Assembly (NCBI RefSeq): GCF_963675965.1
Contig: NZ_OY780935.1
Span: 3,398,501-3,462,500, forward strand
Direction of reading: 5' to 3'
Source of the DNA: an uncultured Celeribacter sp.
GTDB lineage: Bacteria; Pseudomonadota; Alphaproteobacteria; Rhodobacterales; Rhodobacteraceae
Length of the DNA stretch: 64,000 bases
Shown: piece after piece, positions 63,668 to 64,000 of the stretch
How the letters are laid out: each line of letters begins with the position of its first letter
How positions within the stretch are numbered: the stretch's first letter is position 1
Position numbers and translations under genes: made by a program
Notes under the pieces: model-generated
Told to the model about the DNA's origin: nothing
The model's input: only the letters and a program-made list of their open reading frames with translations
Database searches by the model: none

Positions 63668-64000
63668 TTATCTGGCGAAGTTGAACCCGTATATGAGCTG
63701 TCGCAGCCCCAGTGCTGCGCCAGCGATAATGGCTGCGACGGTCAGCGGCGCCGAGAAGGCCAGCACCGAAAAGGCCGACAGCCCTTGTCCGACAGTGCAG
63801 CCGAAGCCGACCACAGCGCCCACGCCCATCAACGCGGCACCGGCAATTTGGCGTTTGAGTTCGCGCGGATCTTCGCAGGCTTCCCAGCGAAAATGCCCCT
63901 TGATCCACGATCCCATTGCCGCCCCGATCAACACGCCAAGTACCGATCCGGCGCCGAAATTGGGTGTCGTGGCCGAAGAGGTCATGAGAAAGAACAGCGT
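63668..64000 (-). CDS. YeeE/YedE family sulfur transporter (N-terminus beyond window)
   Basis: The frame remains open to the window edge, so an internal ATG at 63985 is not necessarily the start. The visible 111 residues contain membrane segments (SVLGVLIGAAMGSW; LTVAAIIAGAALGL) and the YeeE signature ALMGVGAVVGFGCTVGQGLSA with its conserved Cys, plus another Cys in WEACEDP. YeeE/TsuA-type proteins carry thiosulfate or related reactive sulfur species into the cell using a relay of cysteines. Given SelD and MnmH nearby, selenium-linked sulfur chemistry is possible but unproven. Confidence 0.85.
   Translation of the reverse strand, partial: TLFFLMTSSATTPNFGAGSVLGVLIGAAMGSWIKGHFRWEACEDPRELKRQIAGAALMGVGAVVGFGCTVGQGLSAFSVLAFSAPLTVAAIIAGAALGLRQLIYGFNFAR

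Overview
The window is high-GC DNA from an alphaproteobacterium, most likely a roseobacter-type Rhodobacteraceae. The evidence is the gene content (NADH-dehydrogenase-like/SelD fusion, glutathione-dependent formaldehyde oxidation pair, dacC-tmk-holB-tatD operon, SPOR lipoprotein) and the style of the mobile genes. It contains two stretches of ordinary chromosome separated by one 44.6 kb integrated element.

Left chromosome (1-10385): end of a flavin monooxygenase; an IS3-family scrap; an amidase; a hotdog acyl-CoA thioesterase; then a tightly coupled leftward operon, D-Ala-D-Ala carboxypeptidase - thymidylate kinase - DNA polymerase III delta' - TatD nuclease - MBL-fold hydrolase - AEC permease; then a SPOR-domain lipoprotein and tRNA-Ser(TGA).

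Integrated element (10386-55017): a tyrosine integrase lies just after tRNA-Ser. The last 16 bases of that tRNA (cccacctcctccgcca, 10386-10401) recur exactly at 55002-55017, and short integrase-arm-like repeats lie inside both ends. The element carries a relaxase and a MobC-like gene but no conjugation machinery, so it looks like an integrative mobilizable element. Its main cargo is a rightward cluster: an HlyC/ToxC-type lysine acyltransferase (17877), an Imm11/DUF1629-like protein (18449), one 27.9 kb gene for a 9308-residue RTX protein (19153-47079), a type I secretion ABC transporter (47166) and its HlyD-type adaptor (48895). The giant protein has a lower-GC N-terminal domain with hydrophobic segments. 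It continues with thousands of residues of RTX/Ca-binding modules, a LamG-like domain, cadherin/tandem-95-like and Ig-like repeats and three families of near-identical tandem repeats, and ends in an RTX block with a type I secretion tail. Acyltransferase, possible immunity protein and dedicated exporter together suggest an acylated secreted or surface toxin/adhesin. The ends of the cargo are eroded by IS activity: inverted IS3 copies (one truncated), an FtsH-like protease fragment, a 6-codon stump of a lost cistron after hlyD, a WGR-domain stump, a second IS3 element with a broken orfB, a truncated second recombinase, and an IS5 scrap near the right end.

Right chromosome (55018-64000): LysE-type exporter, tRNA-Thr(TGT), the frmA-fghA formaldehyde detoxification operon, mnmH facing a fused selD (selenophosphate supply and tRNA 2-selenouridine synthesis), glycerate 2-kinase, and the end of a YeeE/YedE-type sulfur transporter that runs off the window.
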